Notes: generated from the letters alone by a model not told the origin. Positions 36,472 to 44,538 are shown, counted from the first letter of the stretch. The stretch: 64,000 nt of DNA from Granulicella sapmiensis (GCA_026225395.1 JAMFSR010000037.1:1-64000), one strand, 5' to 3'. Program-made: numbers and translations.

Positions 36472-37545
36472 TTAGACCTTGGTCATCTCGTGTCTCCCCG
36501 GCCAAAGCTTCCAGCACCCATCCATCACCAGCGCAATCGCCCCACCCAGCGCCGTATTGAACAGCCGAATATGCGCCGCTGAAGTCTGCGAAAACCCGCC
36601 AAAGTGAAACAGGAACACGATATACAAGGTGGTGAACAGCGAAAACACCGCATAATTCACCGCCTGTAGCGCAAAGCATCCCCATGCGCACACCAGCACC
36701 AGCGCAAACACCAACGGCGTGTTGAAGCTCACCGTATGCGCCAGCACCAGCGCCACACCCGCTCCAGCCAGCGTCCCCATAAACCGCGCAATCCCCCAGC
36801 TCAGCGTAGCCGTCCACTGCGGCTTCAGGACCAGCAGCGCGGTCATCGGCGACCAATACCCGTTGCGCACATGAAAGTGCCGATAGATCGCCGTCGAAAC
36901 CAGCAGCGTCACCGCCATCCGCGCCGTGTACGACACCGTATCTCCATCGAACCGCGCCTCATCCCGCAGGTTCCGCCAAAGCTCCCGCACCCGCGCCGGA
37001 AACCGCTCCCGCAGCGGCGTCACCGAGTCGGGCGCATTCCGGTGCGCAAGCAGATCCGTCATCGCATAGGTCGCCATCTGCATCGCCCCACCCAGCAGCA
37101 CCATCCCCGTACGCCCCACCGCAAAGTGCAGCCCTCGTGGAAAGTAACTCGCCACAATCACATACACGGCACACTGCTACCCAATCCACCCCGCCGTCGC
37201 GCTTACACTTGAAAGCAGCCCAAAGTTCGCCGCCGCCAGCATCGCCACCAGCAACACTGCCCACGTCCAGTCCGCCGCAATCGACCCCGCCAGCGTAGCC
37301 GACCCAATCCCCAGCGTCACCATCGCCATACTCAGCATTCGCGAAGCCAATGTCTCGTGGAACACCGCAAACCCAATCGTATAAGCCGCGCCCGCCGCAA
37401 TCGCCCCGGCCGCCTCATGCCCAGCCAAATACCCAATCAGCAGCGCCACCGCCACGGTCCCCACCGCCGGCAACCCCGCATAAGGCGTCCGCTTCGCCCA
37501 CGGAAACGCCGTAGTGTCCTGCGAGATATCGAAAAACTTAAGCAA
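36472..37545 (-). pseudogene. FUSC-family membrane protein interrupted by an in-frame TAG
   Basis: Two open parts in one frame, 37545-37180 (122 aa) and 37176-36472, are separated only by TAG at 37179-37177. Together they make a ~357-residue FUSC/aromatic-acid-exporter-like protein: several N-terminal helices (SMAMVTLGIGSATLAGSIAA), then the FUSC core with YWSPMTALLVLKPQWTATL and a final segment ALGGAIALVMDG. The start is a TTG at 37545 with AGGA eight bases upstream. Sequence on both sides of the TAG continues the membrane pattern, so this looks like a recent nonsense change, a base-call error or readthrough. Confidence 0.8.
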
Positions 37546-37625
37546 TCAGGTGTTCCTACAGGATAGATGCAAGGAACTTGCCTTCGGAGCTATCTTGAAG
37601 ACGGCACCATTTCGGAGGAGGACGG

Positions 37626-37955
37626 ATGTCTCAGAAAGACCGACTTAAAGACCAAAATGGCAACTATCTGAATTTCACATGCGGCAATTCTAAGTTCAGC
37701 ACAGATACCAATAAGGGTGCGGCCCATGGCATCGAGACTGCAAAGGGAAGTGCTCTCACTGACCCACTGGCGGAGCATGGCGGATACACGTTATGGCTGG
37801 AACATGTTGTTGACCACGGAAGACCTGACAATGAACTCTACTGGCTAATGTGGTATCTGAATGGCATCCCAAAGATTCCGATGAGTGGTGTCTTGAGCAA
37901 GGAAGATCTTTGTAGAATGAGCGAAAAGATTAGGACTTTCGTAATCTCTGATTGA
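37626..37955 (+). CDS. Unknown 109-aa protein
   Basis: A small soluble protein preceded by a strong GGAGGAGGA site. It has a Trp/Tyr-rich centre (GGYTLWLEHVVDHGRPDNELYWLMWYLN) and no signal peptide. No family is recognised. Base use is plainly less GC-rich than in neighbouring genes, with many A/T-ending codons, which suggests acquisition from elsewhere. It converges with the next gene with a 12-bp gap. Confidence 0.65.
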   Translation: MSQKDRLKDQNGNYLNFTCGNSKFSTDTNKGAAHGIETAKGSALTDPLAEHGGYTLWLEHVVDHGRPDNELYWLMWYLNGIPKIPMSGVLSKEDLCRMSEKIRTFVISD

Positions 37956-37967
37956 AAAGACGTGCTA

Positions 37968-38573
37968 TCAGGAGTGGTAACGCCAGAAATGCACTTTTGG
38001 GAGTTCTTTTGCTGTACCGTCATTCAGCGTTACGTTCTCCACGCCCTTCGGCTCAACTTCCCATATTCGTTCTGAACTGGGGCAGCCAATATTAGGTCCA
38101 ATTTCGACCGCAATTTGGCCCGCGGTATCCGGGACGGTTCTTCCATCTCCGGGGATTTGTTCGATTATGTCGTAGATACAAATTTCATTCCCGAGCATTT
38201 GTTTGAAACTAACGCCGCGGGCGTAGGCCTCGTTTGGAATATGTCCGGGATATGTTTGGTAGCTCAAAACCATTCCATTGGCGACACTGGGGGAAGCGGC
38301 GACATCCAGGATTATCAGCAGACCTTGGTCTGGAAATGGTCTCTTGGTAAGAAGGTCGAGAGCATGGTAGGAGTCTCCCGAAGCAGTTGGAGCTGTTTGA
38401 GCCACAGTTACCGGAGCCTGAGATGGCAAAGACTCTCCTGCTACAGCACTCTGAGATTCCTCAGAAGGTTGCGTAGGCTTAGCGGTCGTTGTCGATTCGT
38501 ACAGGATGCCCAAAAGAAATGCAATTGCTATTACCAGAACGGACAAAGTCCCGATAGCGATGCGTCTTTTCAT
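37968..38573 (-). CDS. Unknown protein with N-terminal membrane anchor
   Basis: A 201-aa protein with an N-terminal helix (RIAIGTLSVLVIAIAFLLGILY), a Pro/Ser/Gln-rich linker of ~45 residues and a soluble domain outside the membrane, where two Cys residues (NEICIYD and NIGCPSSE) could pair. No family is recognised. Like its neighbour it has lower GC than the surrounding genes. It lies 16 bp downstream of hisS on the same strand. Confidence 0.65.
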   Translation of the reverse strand: MKRRIAIGTLSVLVIAIAFLLGILYESTTTAKPTQPSEESQSAVAGESLPSQAPVTVAQTAPTASGDSYHALDLLTKRPFPDQGLLIILDVAASPSVANGMVLSYQTYPGHIPNEAYARGVSFKQMLGNEICIYDIIEQIPGDGRTVPDTAGQIAVEIGPNIGCPSSERIWEVEPKGVENVTLNDGTAKELPKVHFWRYHS

Positions 38574-38589
38574 AGCTCCCCAAGAACTC

Positions 38590-40074
38590 CTAGATTTGTC
38601 TTCTCAGCAAGAATTGCTCTGCGTCATTGTTCGCATCCTTGCGTGCTTCGTTGAATACCTCTTCTCGTCGGTCAGCGAGAAGGTCATCCGATGCGAAGCC
38701 CGTCTTCTGTGCTGTCGCTCTATACTCACGCATCCAGTTCTCTGCCTTGATGACTTTAGCAAAATCCTTCTTCAAGCATTTCCATTGCTCCCCTATAGCA
38801 AACGTCTTCACCGTTAGTACCCCACTAGCCACCTCATCCTCACCCAGCAGCACAATACTCCGCGCCACCTTATCCGCCGCGTCAAACGACTTCCGCAGCT
38901 TAAAGCTCCCATCGCCAACCTCAACAGTCAGCCCTTCCCGCCGAAGCTCCTTCGCCAGCGCCAGTGCTGCCGCATTCTGCGCCACACCCAGCGGCGCAAT
39001 ATAAGCATCCAGCTTCGCCGCGGCCACAGACAAGCCATCCGCCTCAGCCTGCGCCTGCAGCGTCAAAATCAACCTGTCCTCACCAATCGCAAACCCGATC
39101 CCCGGTGCTCGCGGCCCACCCAGCATCTCCGAAAGCCCGTCATACCGTCCCCCTCCGAGCATCGCATTCTGCGTACCCAGCCCGGTCGTCACGGTGAACT
39201 CAAACGTAGTCCGCGTGTAGTAATCGAGCCCCCGCACCAGCCGCGGATTCAGATGGTACTTAACTCCACACGCATCCAGCGCCTCCAGCACCGCCTCAAA
39301 GTGCGCCTTCGACTCCGCCCCCAGATAATCCGCAATCTTCGGCAGCCCGTTGATGATCTCCTGATCCGCCTCATCCTTCGAGTCCAGCACCCGCAGCGGA
39401 TTCGTCTCTGCCCGCCGCTGATTATCCACGCACATCAGGTGCTTCACTGGCTCCAGAGCCTCCCGCAGCGCCTGGTTATACCGCACGCGATCCTCCGCCG
39501 ACCCCACCGAGTTCAGCTCCAGCTTCCAATCCCGAATCCCCAACTCATCCAGCAGCGACGCCAGCATCTCCAGCACCTCGGCATCGCGCAGCGGACTCTC
39601 CGCGCCTGAGCTCTGCGGCCCAATCACCTCAGCCCCAATCTGCCAGAACTGCCTGTACCGCCCCCGTTGCGGACGCTCCCGCCGAAACTGCGGCCCAATG
39701 TAATACAGCTTCTGCAGCTGCCCGGTTTCACCCAGCTTGTGCTCGATATAAGCCCGCACCACGCCCGCCGTAGACTCCGGCCTCAGCGTCAGCGACTGTG
39801 CCTTCTCACTCGCCGCCCGCGCCCGGTCCTCCCACGTAAACATCTCCTTGCTCACGATGTCGGTCTCTTCCCCCACCGACCGCGAAAACAGCGACGTGTC
39901 CTCAAACACCGGCGTCCGAATCTCGCCAAACCCATACCGCGCAAACACGCCGCGCGCCGTAGCTTCCACCTTATTCCAAAGCGGAGTCTGGTCCGGCAGC
40001 AAATCCCGCGTTCCCCGCACAGCCTTAATCGTAGGACGCGCCTTCGCTGCGCCCGCCTCATTGCCATTGCTCAT
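38590..40074 (-). CDS. hisS: Histidyl-tRNA synthetase with unusual C-terminal tail
   Basis: HisRS of 494 aa. Class II motifs are seen in RGTRDLLP, YYIGPQFRRERPQRGRYRQF and GFAIGEDRLIL; the histidine-binding motif is LVRGLDYYTRTTFEF. The anticodon-binding domain runs to VLTVKTFAIGEQW. After that, ~60 extra residues (from KCLKKDFAKVIKAENWMREY to the end) do not look like HisRS and are encoded by less GC-rich DNA. The tail may come from a joined foreign segment that replaced the original 3' end. Confidence 0.93.
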   Translation of the reverse strand: MSNGNEAGAAKARPTIKAVRGTRDLLPDQTPLWNKVEATARGVFARYGFGEIRTPVFEDTSLFSRSVGEETDIVSKEMFTWEDRARAASEKAQSLTLRPESTAGVVRAYIEHKLGETGQLQKLYYIGPQFRRERPQRGRYRQFWQIGAEVIGPQSSGAESPLRDAEVLEMLASLLDELGIRDWKLELNSVGSAEDRVRYNQALREALEPVKHLMCVDNQRRAETNPLRVLDSKDEADQEIINGLPKIADYLGAESKAHFEAVLEALDACGVKYHLNPRLVRGLDYYTRTTFEFTVTTGLGTQNAMLGGGRYDGLSEMLGGPRAPGIGFAIGEDRLILTLQAQAEADGLSVAAAKLDAYIAPLGVAQNAAALALAKELRREGLTVEVGDGSFKLRKSFDAADKVARSIVLLGEDEVASGVLTVKTFAIGEQWKCLKKDFAKVIKAENWMREYRATAQKTGFASDDLLADRREEVFNEARKDANNDAEQFLLRRQI

Positions 40075-40118
40075 AGATCTTCTAGTCTATCGAAGGCGCG
40101 GTCTCCCGACGATGCCAC

Positions 40119-40577
40119 CTACTGCGCGCCGACCTGGCTCTTATACGCCGCCTCGTCCAGCTCCCGCGTCTGAATCCGCGCATCGATCAACAGCCCAACG
40201 CCGATACCCAGCGGAATCAACCCCACGGCCGCGCCGCACAACACATCGCGCTCCTGCAGGATCGTAGCCAGCGCAACAAAGAAAAGAATCAGCCCTGCCG
40301 CGCAGCCCAGCAGCACAATCCCCGCGCGCCGCACGTTCCCGCGCCTCCGGGTGCTGTCCACTGAAGGCTTGCCGTGGATGATCGCCAGCTCTTCTACCGT
40401 TGGCGGCAGCGGAACGCCCCGCGCAATCGCCGCCAGCCGTTCCTGCGCCTGGATCTCCCGCGTCCGCGTGCCGGACCAAATACCCGCCACCACAATGCCG
40501 AGCACCATAATGCACCCGGCCACCGGAACCACAAACGCGCTATCCATTACCGATTCGAAGAAAAGTGCCAAAGCCAT
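40119..40577 (-). CDS. DUF6249-like small membrane protein
   Basis: A 152-aa protein with one N-terminal helix (FVVPVAGCIMVLGIVVAGIW), a cytoplasmic stretch (REIQAQERLAAIARGVPLPP) and two further helices. This layout matches small membrane proteins annotated as DUF6249 that often lie beside ECF sigma genes. The ATG at 40577 has AAGGAG 7 bp upstream. It is read from a promoter that mirrors the one of the sigma gene, so it is probably part of the same regulon. Confidence 0.78.
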   Translation of the reverse strand: MALALFFESVMDSAFVVPVAGCIMVLGIVVAGIWSGTRTREIQAQERLAAIARGVPLPPTVEELAIIHGKPSVDSTRRRGNVRRAGIVLLGCAAGLILFFVALATILQERDVLCGAAVGLIPLGIGVGLLIDARIQTRELDEAAYKSQVGAQ

Positions 40578-40633
40578 GATGAAACTCCTTATAGGCCCCG
40601 CGTCTCCCGCGCCGGCCGAAACTTGATGCCCCC

Positions 40634-40661
40634 TCAGACCGCACCACAACCCGAAAGTTTC
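40634..40661 (-). promoter_or_regulatory. ECF-type promoter for the DUF6249-like gene
   Basis: On the minus strand GAAACT (-35 region, 40661-40656) and GTCTGA (-10 region, 40639-40634) are 16 bp apart. The two elements and the spacing are identical to those of the opposite promoter at 40674-40701, and the -35 regions form a 12-bp inverted repeat. Confidence 0.72.
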
Positions 40662-40684
40662 AATGGCGCGCATGAAACTTTCGG
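40651..40684. repeat. 12-bp perfect inverted repeat at the divergent ECF promoters
   Basis: CCGAAAGTTTCA (40651-40662) and TGAAACTTTCGG (40673-40684), separated by 10 bp. Each arm holds one -35 element, so the palindrome is the shared core of two promoters and could also bind a dimeric regulator. Confidence 0.85.
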
Positions 40685-40701
40685 TTCATCCTGAAGTCTG
40701 A
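40674..40701 (+). promoter_or_regulatory. ECF-type promoter for the sigma factor gene
   Basis: GAAACT (40674-40679) and GTCTGA (40696-40701) with a 16-bp spacer suit the -35 and -10 of an ECF sigma promoter, upstream of the ECF gene itself. This implies autoregulation. Confidence 0.72.
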
Positions 40702-40729
40702 GCAAATCGGAGATCAGCGCACAAAGCGA

Positions 40730-41389
40730 ATGCGGCCCAACCTCACATCGCCGGAAAACTTCGAAGCCCTCGTGCGCGAGCACCAGGGCATGGTCTTCCG
40801 CACGCTCACCCGCATGACCGGCCCCGGCGCGCAGGTCGAAGACCTCGCCCAGGAAGTCTTCCTCCGCCTCTACCGCGCCCTCCCGCACTTCCGCGGCGAC
40901 GCCACCGTCTCCACCTACCTCTACCGCATCGTCGTCAACGTCGCACAGGACGAGTGGAAGCGCCGCCGCAAAGAGCGCGAACACATCGCCCCCGAGCCCG
41001 CCTTCGACGACGAAGCCGAATCCACCTGGCTCGAAAACCTCCCCGGCGACGTCCTCGTCGAGCACGCCCGCAACCCCGAGCAGCTCCTCTCCGACGCCCA
41101 ACTCGTCTCCGCCGTCGACGCCGCTCTCCTCGACCTCCCCGAAGTCGAGCGCTCCGTCCTCATCCTCTACCACCAGGAAGAGTGCAGCTATGAAGGCATC
41201 TCCGTCGCCCTCGGCCTTCCCATCAACACCGTCCGCACCCACCTCCACCGCGGCCGGAAACGCCTCGCCGAGCTCATCCGAAGTCGAACCGCATCCCCGC
41301 CGTATCCAAACAAACCAGGCAGCAGCGATACAATCAATCCAGCAACCAGCAGCGCAAGAGCCATACAGGCAACGGCAGGCAGACTATGA
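40730..41389 (+). CDS. ECF-family RNA polymerase sigma factor
   Basis: A 219-aa ECF sigma factor. Region 2 is seen in ALVREHQGMVFRTLTRMTG and VEDLAQEVFLRLYRALPHF, with WKRRRKERE at its end; region 4 is LPEVERSVLILYHQEECSYE then INTVRTHLHRGRKRLAEL. A ~35-residue Pro/Ser-rich tail follows. The next gene overlaps by 4 bp and probably controls it. The mirrored promoters upstream suggest that it drives itself and the DUF6249-like gene. The signal is unknown. Confidence 0.92.
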   Translation: MRPNLTSPENFEALVREHQGMVFRTLTRMTGPGAQVEDLAQEVFLRLYRALPHFRGDATVSTYLYRIVVNVAQDEWKRRRKEREHIAPEPAFDDEAESTWLENLPGDVLVEHARNPEQLLSDAQLVSAVDAALLDLPEVERSVLILYHQEECSYEGISVALGLPINTVRTHLHRGRKRLAELIRSRTASPPYPNKPGSSDTINPATSSARAIQATAGRL

Positions 41390-41700
41390 CGAACAACTCT
41401 CAGCCCGACTTCGAAGCAGCCATTACGCAGGCGCTAGAACTCCGCCGCGAGCCCGTAATCCCTGCCGGCTTCGCCACCCGCGTCATGCAGTCCCTGCCCG
41501 CACAAAAGCCCGTCATCCCCCAGCTCCAGGTCGGCCGCACCATCGGCATCGTCGCCGCCGCTATCCTCATGGCAGGCATGTTCGCCCTGGCCCCACACGC
41601 CACCCCCAACTTCACCAGCCTCACCTTCGACGTAGAACTCCTCCTCCTCGCCGAACTGGGCGCCCTCGGCTACTGGCTAACCGCCCACCGCGAGGTATAA
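41386..41700 (+). CDS. Small membrane protein, candidate anti-sigma factor
   Basis: A 104-aa protein with a polar N-terminus of ~48 residues (DFEAAITQALELRREPVIPA) and two hydrophobic segments (IGIVAAAILMAGMFALAP and a second near the C-terminus). It overlaps the sigma gene by ATGA and is therefore translationally coupled. That position and a cytoplasmic head on a membrane anchor are as expected for an anti-sigma factor, but no zinc HxxxCxxC motif is present and no homology is claimed. Confidence 0.72.
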   Translation: MTNNSQPDFEAAITQALELRREPVIPAGFATRVMQSLPAQKPVIPQLQVGRTIGIVAAAILMAGMFALAPHATPNFTSLTFDVELLLLAELGALGYWLTAHREV

Positions 41701-41753
41701 AACCTCACTCCTCGGTTTCTCTCTCATCCCTCAACAATCCGCACCAAACAACA

Positions 41754-41777
41754 AAGGCCGCCCACTCAGGCGGCCTT
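41754..41777. terminator. Bidirectional terminator between the sigma locus and the ferritin-like gene
   Basis: A 9-bp perfect stem, AAGGCCGCC and GGCGGCCTT, with a CACTCA loop between converging genes. T-runs on either side are short. Confidence 0.75.
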
Positions 41778-41796
41778 CGTCATTCCTCAAACAAAC

Positions 41797-42270
41797 CTAC
41801 TCGTCCGCAATCCCCGGATCAGGCGTATCTTCCCCCAGCGCCGTAGCCAGCGCATTCAGGTGGTCCGATTCATCCCGCAGAATCTCGCGCAAATCTTCCG
41901 AAAGCGCAAACTGATCCAGCGCATCGGCCTGCTTCACCCGCCGCCGATAGTTCCGGATCGTCTCCTTCTCATTTTCGAGATCGAACCGCAGCATATCCGT
42001 AGCCTTGTCGCTGGTCTTCACTTCCTTCGCCGTTACAGCCGGCATACCGCCCAGCAGGTCGATCCAGTAGCTCAGCTTCAGCGCATGCGCCAGCTCTTCC
42101 TTGCTGTGTACTTCCAGCTCGTCGGCGATGTTCATATACTGCGCGCCCTTCAGCACCTGCGAGTAGTTCACATACGCAATCACAGCCTGGAACTCGCGCT
42201 TCAGGTCTTCATTCAGCAGGTCGATCAGCTTCTCTTTGGTAATGGACGCAGACTTCTTTGTTTCAGACAT
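41797..42270 (-). CDS. Ferritin-like (bacterioferritin/Dps-type) protein
   Basis: A 157-aa four-helix ferritin-like protein. Di-iron-type residues are suggested by NEDLKREFQAVIAYVNYSQV, ADELEVHSKEELAHALKLSY and RDESDHLNALATAL, giving the spaced Glu/ExxH pattern. It probably handles iron or peroxide in the cytoplasm. It is a single gene with GGAAA before the ATG. It could also belong to a ferritin-like group with another role. Confidence 0.82.
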   Translation of the reverse strand: MSETKKSASITKEKLIDLLNEDLKREFQAVIAYVNYSQVLKGAQYMNIADELEVHSKEELAHALKLSYWIDLLGGMPAVTAKEVKTSDKATDMLRFDLENEKETIRNYRRRVKQADALDQFALSEDLREILRDESDHLNALATALGEDTPDPGIADE

Positions 42271-42389
42271 AGATTTCCTTTCGTTTCCGACAGACGTTCA
42301 GATGCTAGCAGATGGGCAACCGTGGCCCGGCGGGACATCACTCCGGCGGCCCCAGGCATCGGATTTAAGCAGTATTAGGAGGAAAAGCC

Positions 42390-42533
42390 ATGAAAATTCG
42401 CACAAAAATTTTCGGCCACGTAGTCCTGATCACGGCCTTCGGTTTGTCGGGAAGTGCCTATGGCCAACCACAGTCGAATACTCAGGCCCCATCCACGTCA
42501 CGGACCCCCATGGCCCCGGCCTCACCCAGATAA
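42390..42533 (+). CDS. 47-aa secreted peptide gene overlapping the carbonic anhydrase gene
   Basis: A short open frame with an unusually good ribosome site, AGGAGGAAAAGCC before ATG. The peptide has a textbook signal (KIRTKIFGHVVLITAFGLSG then SAYG) and a 22-residue polar, Pro/Ser/Gln-rich mature part ending in PASPR. The last 52 bp run antisense into the 3' end of the gamma carbonic anhydrase gene. It may be a real small secreted protein or the surviving 5' end of a gene cut by a rearrangement. Confidence 0.6.
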   Translation: MKIRTKIFGHVVLITAFGLSGSAYGQPQSNTQAPSTSRTPMAPASPR

Positions 42534-43027
42534 ATCTTCGTGTAATCCAGATAGTTCCGCGCATACTGCCGTATCAACGCCAGGTCGGTCTCGCCAAGCG
42601 CCCGCCGAATCTTCCCCGGCACCCCGGTCACCAGGCTTCCCGGCGGAATCACCGTCCGCTCCGGCACCAGCGCTCCCGCGGCAATAATCGACCCCGCCCC
42701 AATGACCGCGCCATTCAGCACAATCGCGCCGATCCCGATCAGCACATCGTCCTCCAGCGTGCATCCGTGGACAGTCGCATTGTGCCCAACCGTCACGCCG
42801 TTCCCAATCACCACCGGATACACATTCCGCTGCCCATGCACCACCGCGCAGTCCTGCACATTCGACCCCACGCCGATCGTAATCGAGTTCACATCGCCTC
42901 GCAGCACGGCATTCATCCACACCGACGAATGTTCGCCCAGCGTCACATCCCCCAGCACCTGGGCAGACGGGTCGACATACGCCGTCGCCGGCACAATCGG
43001 AAACCGGCCCTGGTAGGAGCGAAGCAT
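42482..43027 (-). CDS. Gamma carbonic anhydrase-like hexapeptide protein
   Basis: A 181-aa left-handed beta-helix protein of the gamma carbonic anhydrase/PaaY/YrdA type. Zinc-ligand His residues are expected in CAVVHGQRN, TVGHNATVHGC. Hexapeptide repeats run from VDPSAQVLGDVTLGEHSSV to LVTGVPGKIRRAL. The ATG at 43027 (RSYQGRFPIV) is preferred over one 14 codons upstream. Such proteins hydrate CO2 in some species and act as acyl or metal-binding proteins in others. Confidence 0.88.
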   Translation of the reverse strand: MLRSYQGRFPIVPATAYVDPSAQVLGDVTLGEHSSVWMNAVLRGDVNSITIGVGSNVQDCAVVHGQRNVYPVVIGNGVTVGHNATVHGCTLEDDVLIGIGAIVLNGAVIGAGSIIAAGALVPERTVIPPGSLVTGVPGKIRRALGETDLALIRQYARNYLDYTKIYLGEAGAMGVRDVDGA

Positions 43028-43130
43028 GCGCTTGAGTCTAAATGCTGCTCTTGATGGCAAAGCCGGCAAAAAACCGCAAAACAGCTTTATGGGTTTCGTA
43101 TGAAAAAGTTACAGATACCCCTGCATTTTT

Positions 43131-43160
43131 TTGCACGAAGACCGGGAAGCGGGCTATCCT
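43131..43160 (+). promoter_or_regulatory. Possible sigma-70 promoter of rpsU
   Basis: TTGCAC and TATCCT are 18 bp apart, about 45 bp upstream of the rpsU start. Confidence 0.45.
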
Positions 43161-43202
43161 GATAGGTAGAGCCATTTAGGCACGTTTGGAGGTGTATCAA
43201 CC

Positions 43203-43400
43203 TTGGCAGAAGTTCGTGTCCAGGAAGGCGAACCCCTTGAAAATGCACTCCGCCGTTTTAAGCGCAAAGTGCAGACGGAAGACATCATCAAGGAAGTAAA
43301 GCGCCACTCCTTCTACCTGAAACCAGGCGAGAAGAAGCGCGTGAAAGAAGCACTCGCACGCAAGCGCAATCGGAAGAAAGTCCGGAAAGAACAGGACTAG
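43203..43400 (+). CDS. rpsU: 30S ribosomal protein S21
   Basis: A 65-aa S21 protein of the small ribosomal subunit. The family pattern is clear: VRVQEGEPLENALRRFKRKV then RHSFYLKPGEKKRVKEALAR and a basic end. The start is TTG at 43203 with GGAGG about ten bases upstream. It is a single gene with its own hairpin terminator, and is not next to dnaG. Confidence 0.95.
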   Translation: MAEVRVQEGEPLENALRRFKRKVQTEDIIKEVKRHSFYLKPGEKKRVKEALARKRNRKKVRKEQD

Positions 43401-43410
43401 TTACCAGCAG

Positions 43411-43442
43411 AAGGAGGAGATCGGCATTCCGGTCTCCTCCTT
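43411..43442 (+). terminator. rpsU terminator
   Basis: A 14-bp stem (43411-43424 with 43429-43442, one G-T wobble) and a CATT loop, ending in TTT, 10 bp after the stop. The arms include GGAGGAGA and TCTCCTCC. Confidence 0.85.
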
Positions 43443-43643
43443 TAGCGCATCGAGCGAGTTGGCAACGTTGCAACGTACATACGTATGGATAGCCTGCACC
43501 TGGCGTCCTCTCTATCCAGCAAAGAACTTCGGGCCCAAAGTACAGTTTGCACGACAGGCTTGAACCCGCCTTCGGGGGATCTGATCCTAGCAAGACAACC
43601 GAGCGCGCTTCATCCTTTATCCCGCACGATGGGAGAAGGCGAA

Positions 43644-44192
43644 ATGGAATTCGTTGACCGACTTTTAAAATGCTGCGATTGCAGCAATGAATTTGTTTTT
43701 ACCGCCGGGGAACAGCTCTTTTTCTTTGACAAGCAGTTCAAGAACGATCCCAAGCGCTGCAAGCTATGCAAGGCCAAGCGCGCGGGACTGGGACGAGCTG
43801 CTGCTCCAGGGGCCTCCGTAGCGGCACTGCCTCTGTCGCGCACCGAAACCCGTACCAAGTGCTCAGCCTGCGGCGTAGAAACTACAGTCCCCTTTAAGCC
43901 GACTCAAGGCCGTCCGGTCCTCTGTCGCTCCTGCTTCCAGCTCAAGCGCGTTCCCTCCGGCGTCGCCGCTATGGTCGCCATGGACTCCCCAGCCGAACAG
44001 ATCGCGGAAGCCAGCGCTGCCCTCGAAATTGCAATCGCAGCCGGTGCGCTTGACCCCGTTGCAGCTTCCACCACCCCAGGTTCCCTCACGGTGGAGCAGA
44101 TCGCCGAAAGCCCCAACGTTGTCGTCGGCGATACCAGCGGCATAGCCTCTCCGGAGCTACTGGCCGCCGTCAAGGACGCCGCCCAGGCCTAG
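43644..44192 (+). CDS. Zinc-ribbon protein with two CxxC pairs
   Basis: A 182-aa soluble protein with two zinc-ribbon units: LLKCCDCSNEFVFTAGEQ with RCKLCK, of the zf-trcl type, and TKCSACGVETTVPFKPTQGR with LCRSCF, of the CxxC-CxxC type. An Ala-rich C-terminal half follows. The ATG at 43644 is chosen for its AGAAGG site; the longer open frame upstream lacks likeness. Such proteins are widespread in Acidobacteria and Chloroflexi, and the role is unknown, perhaps nucleic-acid binding. Confidence 0.8.
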   Translation: MEFVDRLLKCCDCSNEFVFTAGEQLFFFDKQFKNDPKRCKLCKAKRAGLGRAAAPGASVAALPLSRTETRTKCSACGVETTVPFKPTQGRPVLCRSCFQLKRVPSGVAAMVAMDSPAEQIAEASAALEIAIAAGALDPVAASTTPGSLTVEQIAESPNVVVGDTSGIASPELLAAVKDAAQA

Positions 44193-44538
44193 AAGCGGCC
44201 CGCACCGGGTTTAGAAGCGAGTACATCGTCTTCAGACTTGTCATCTCGACCGAACCCTGAGCTTGCCGAAGAGGCAGTGGAGAGATCTGCAGCTTTTCTC
44301 TTCACTCACCACAGAAGTCCGGGTGGCCCATTCATCGCGCAGCATTTCGCGCGATGAGTGGGGAACACCAAAAACCCGATCTGCCAGCTTTCCCCTTGCC
44401 TTTCTCTCCGTCATCTTCAAAGGTGATCTGCCTTTGCCTTTGCTCTTCTTTCTGTCATCCTCGAAGGGGATTCTGCTGTCAACCGCACAGCGCCCGCCGC
44501 CAGCCAGTCCCACCCCTAAAACCTAAAACCTGCCTCTC
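44193..44538. repeat. Composite intergenic repeat with long hairpin, copy B
   Basis: This 346-bp gap holds no gene. It carries TTGTCATCTCGACCG, GAGATCTGC, CCGGGTGGCCCATT, a 14-bp stem (44327-44340 with 44349-44362, one wobble, loop AGCATTTC), GAGTGGGGAACA, then two TTTCTCCGTCATC / TTTCTGTCATCC parts. The order matches copy A at 36232. A short AAACCTAAAACCTG repeat stands just before the next gene. Confidence 0.8.

Noticed and set aside
36191..36856. Upstream extension of the aspS frame
   Set aside because: It runs through the composite repeat and into the FUSC gene; AspRS likeness begins only near 36190.
43401..43643. Possible tRNA or small RNA between rpsU and the zinc-ribbon gene
   Set aside because: No cloverleaf could be drawn; only the rpsU terminator and non-coding sequence are visible.
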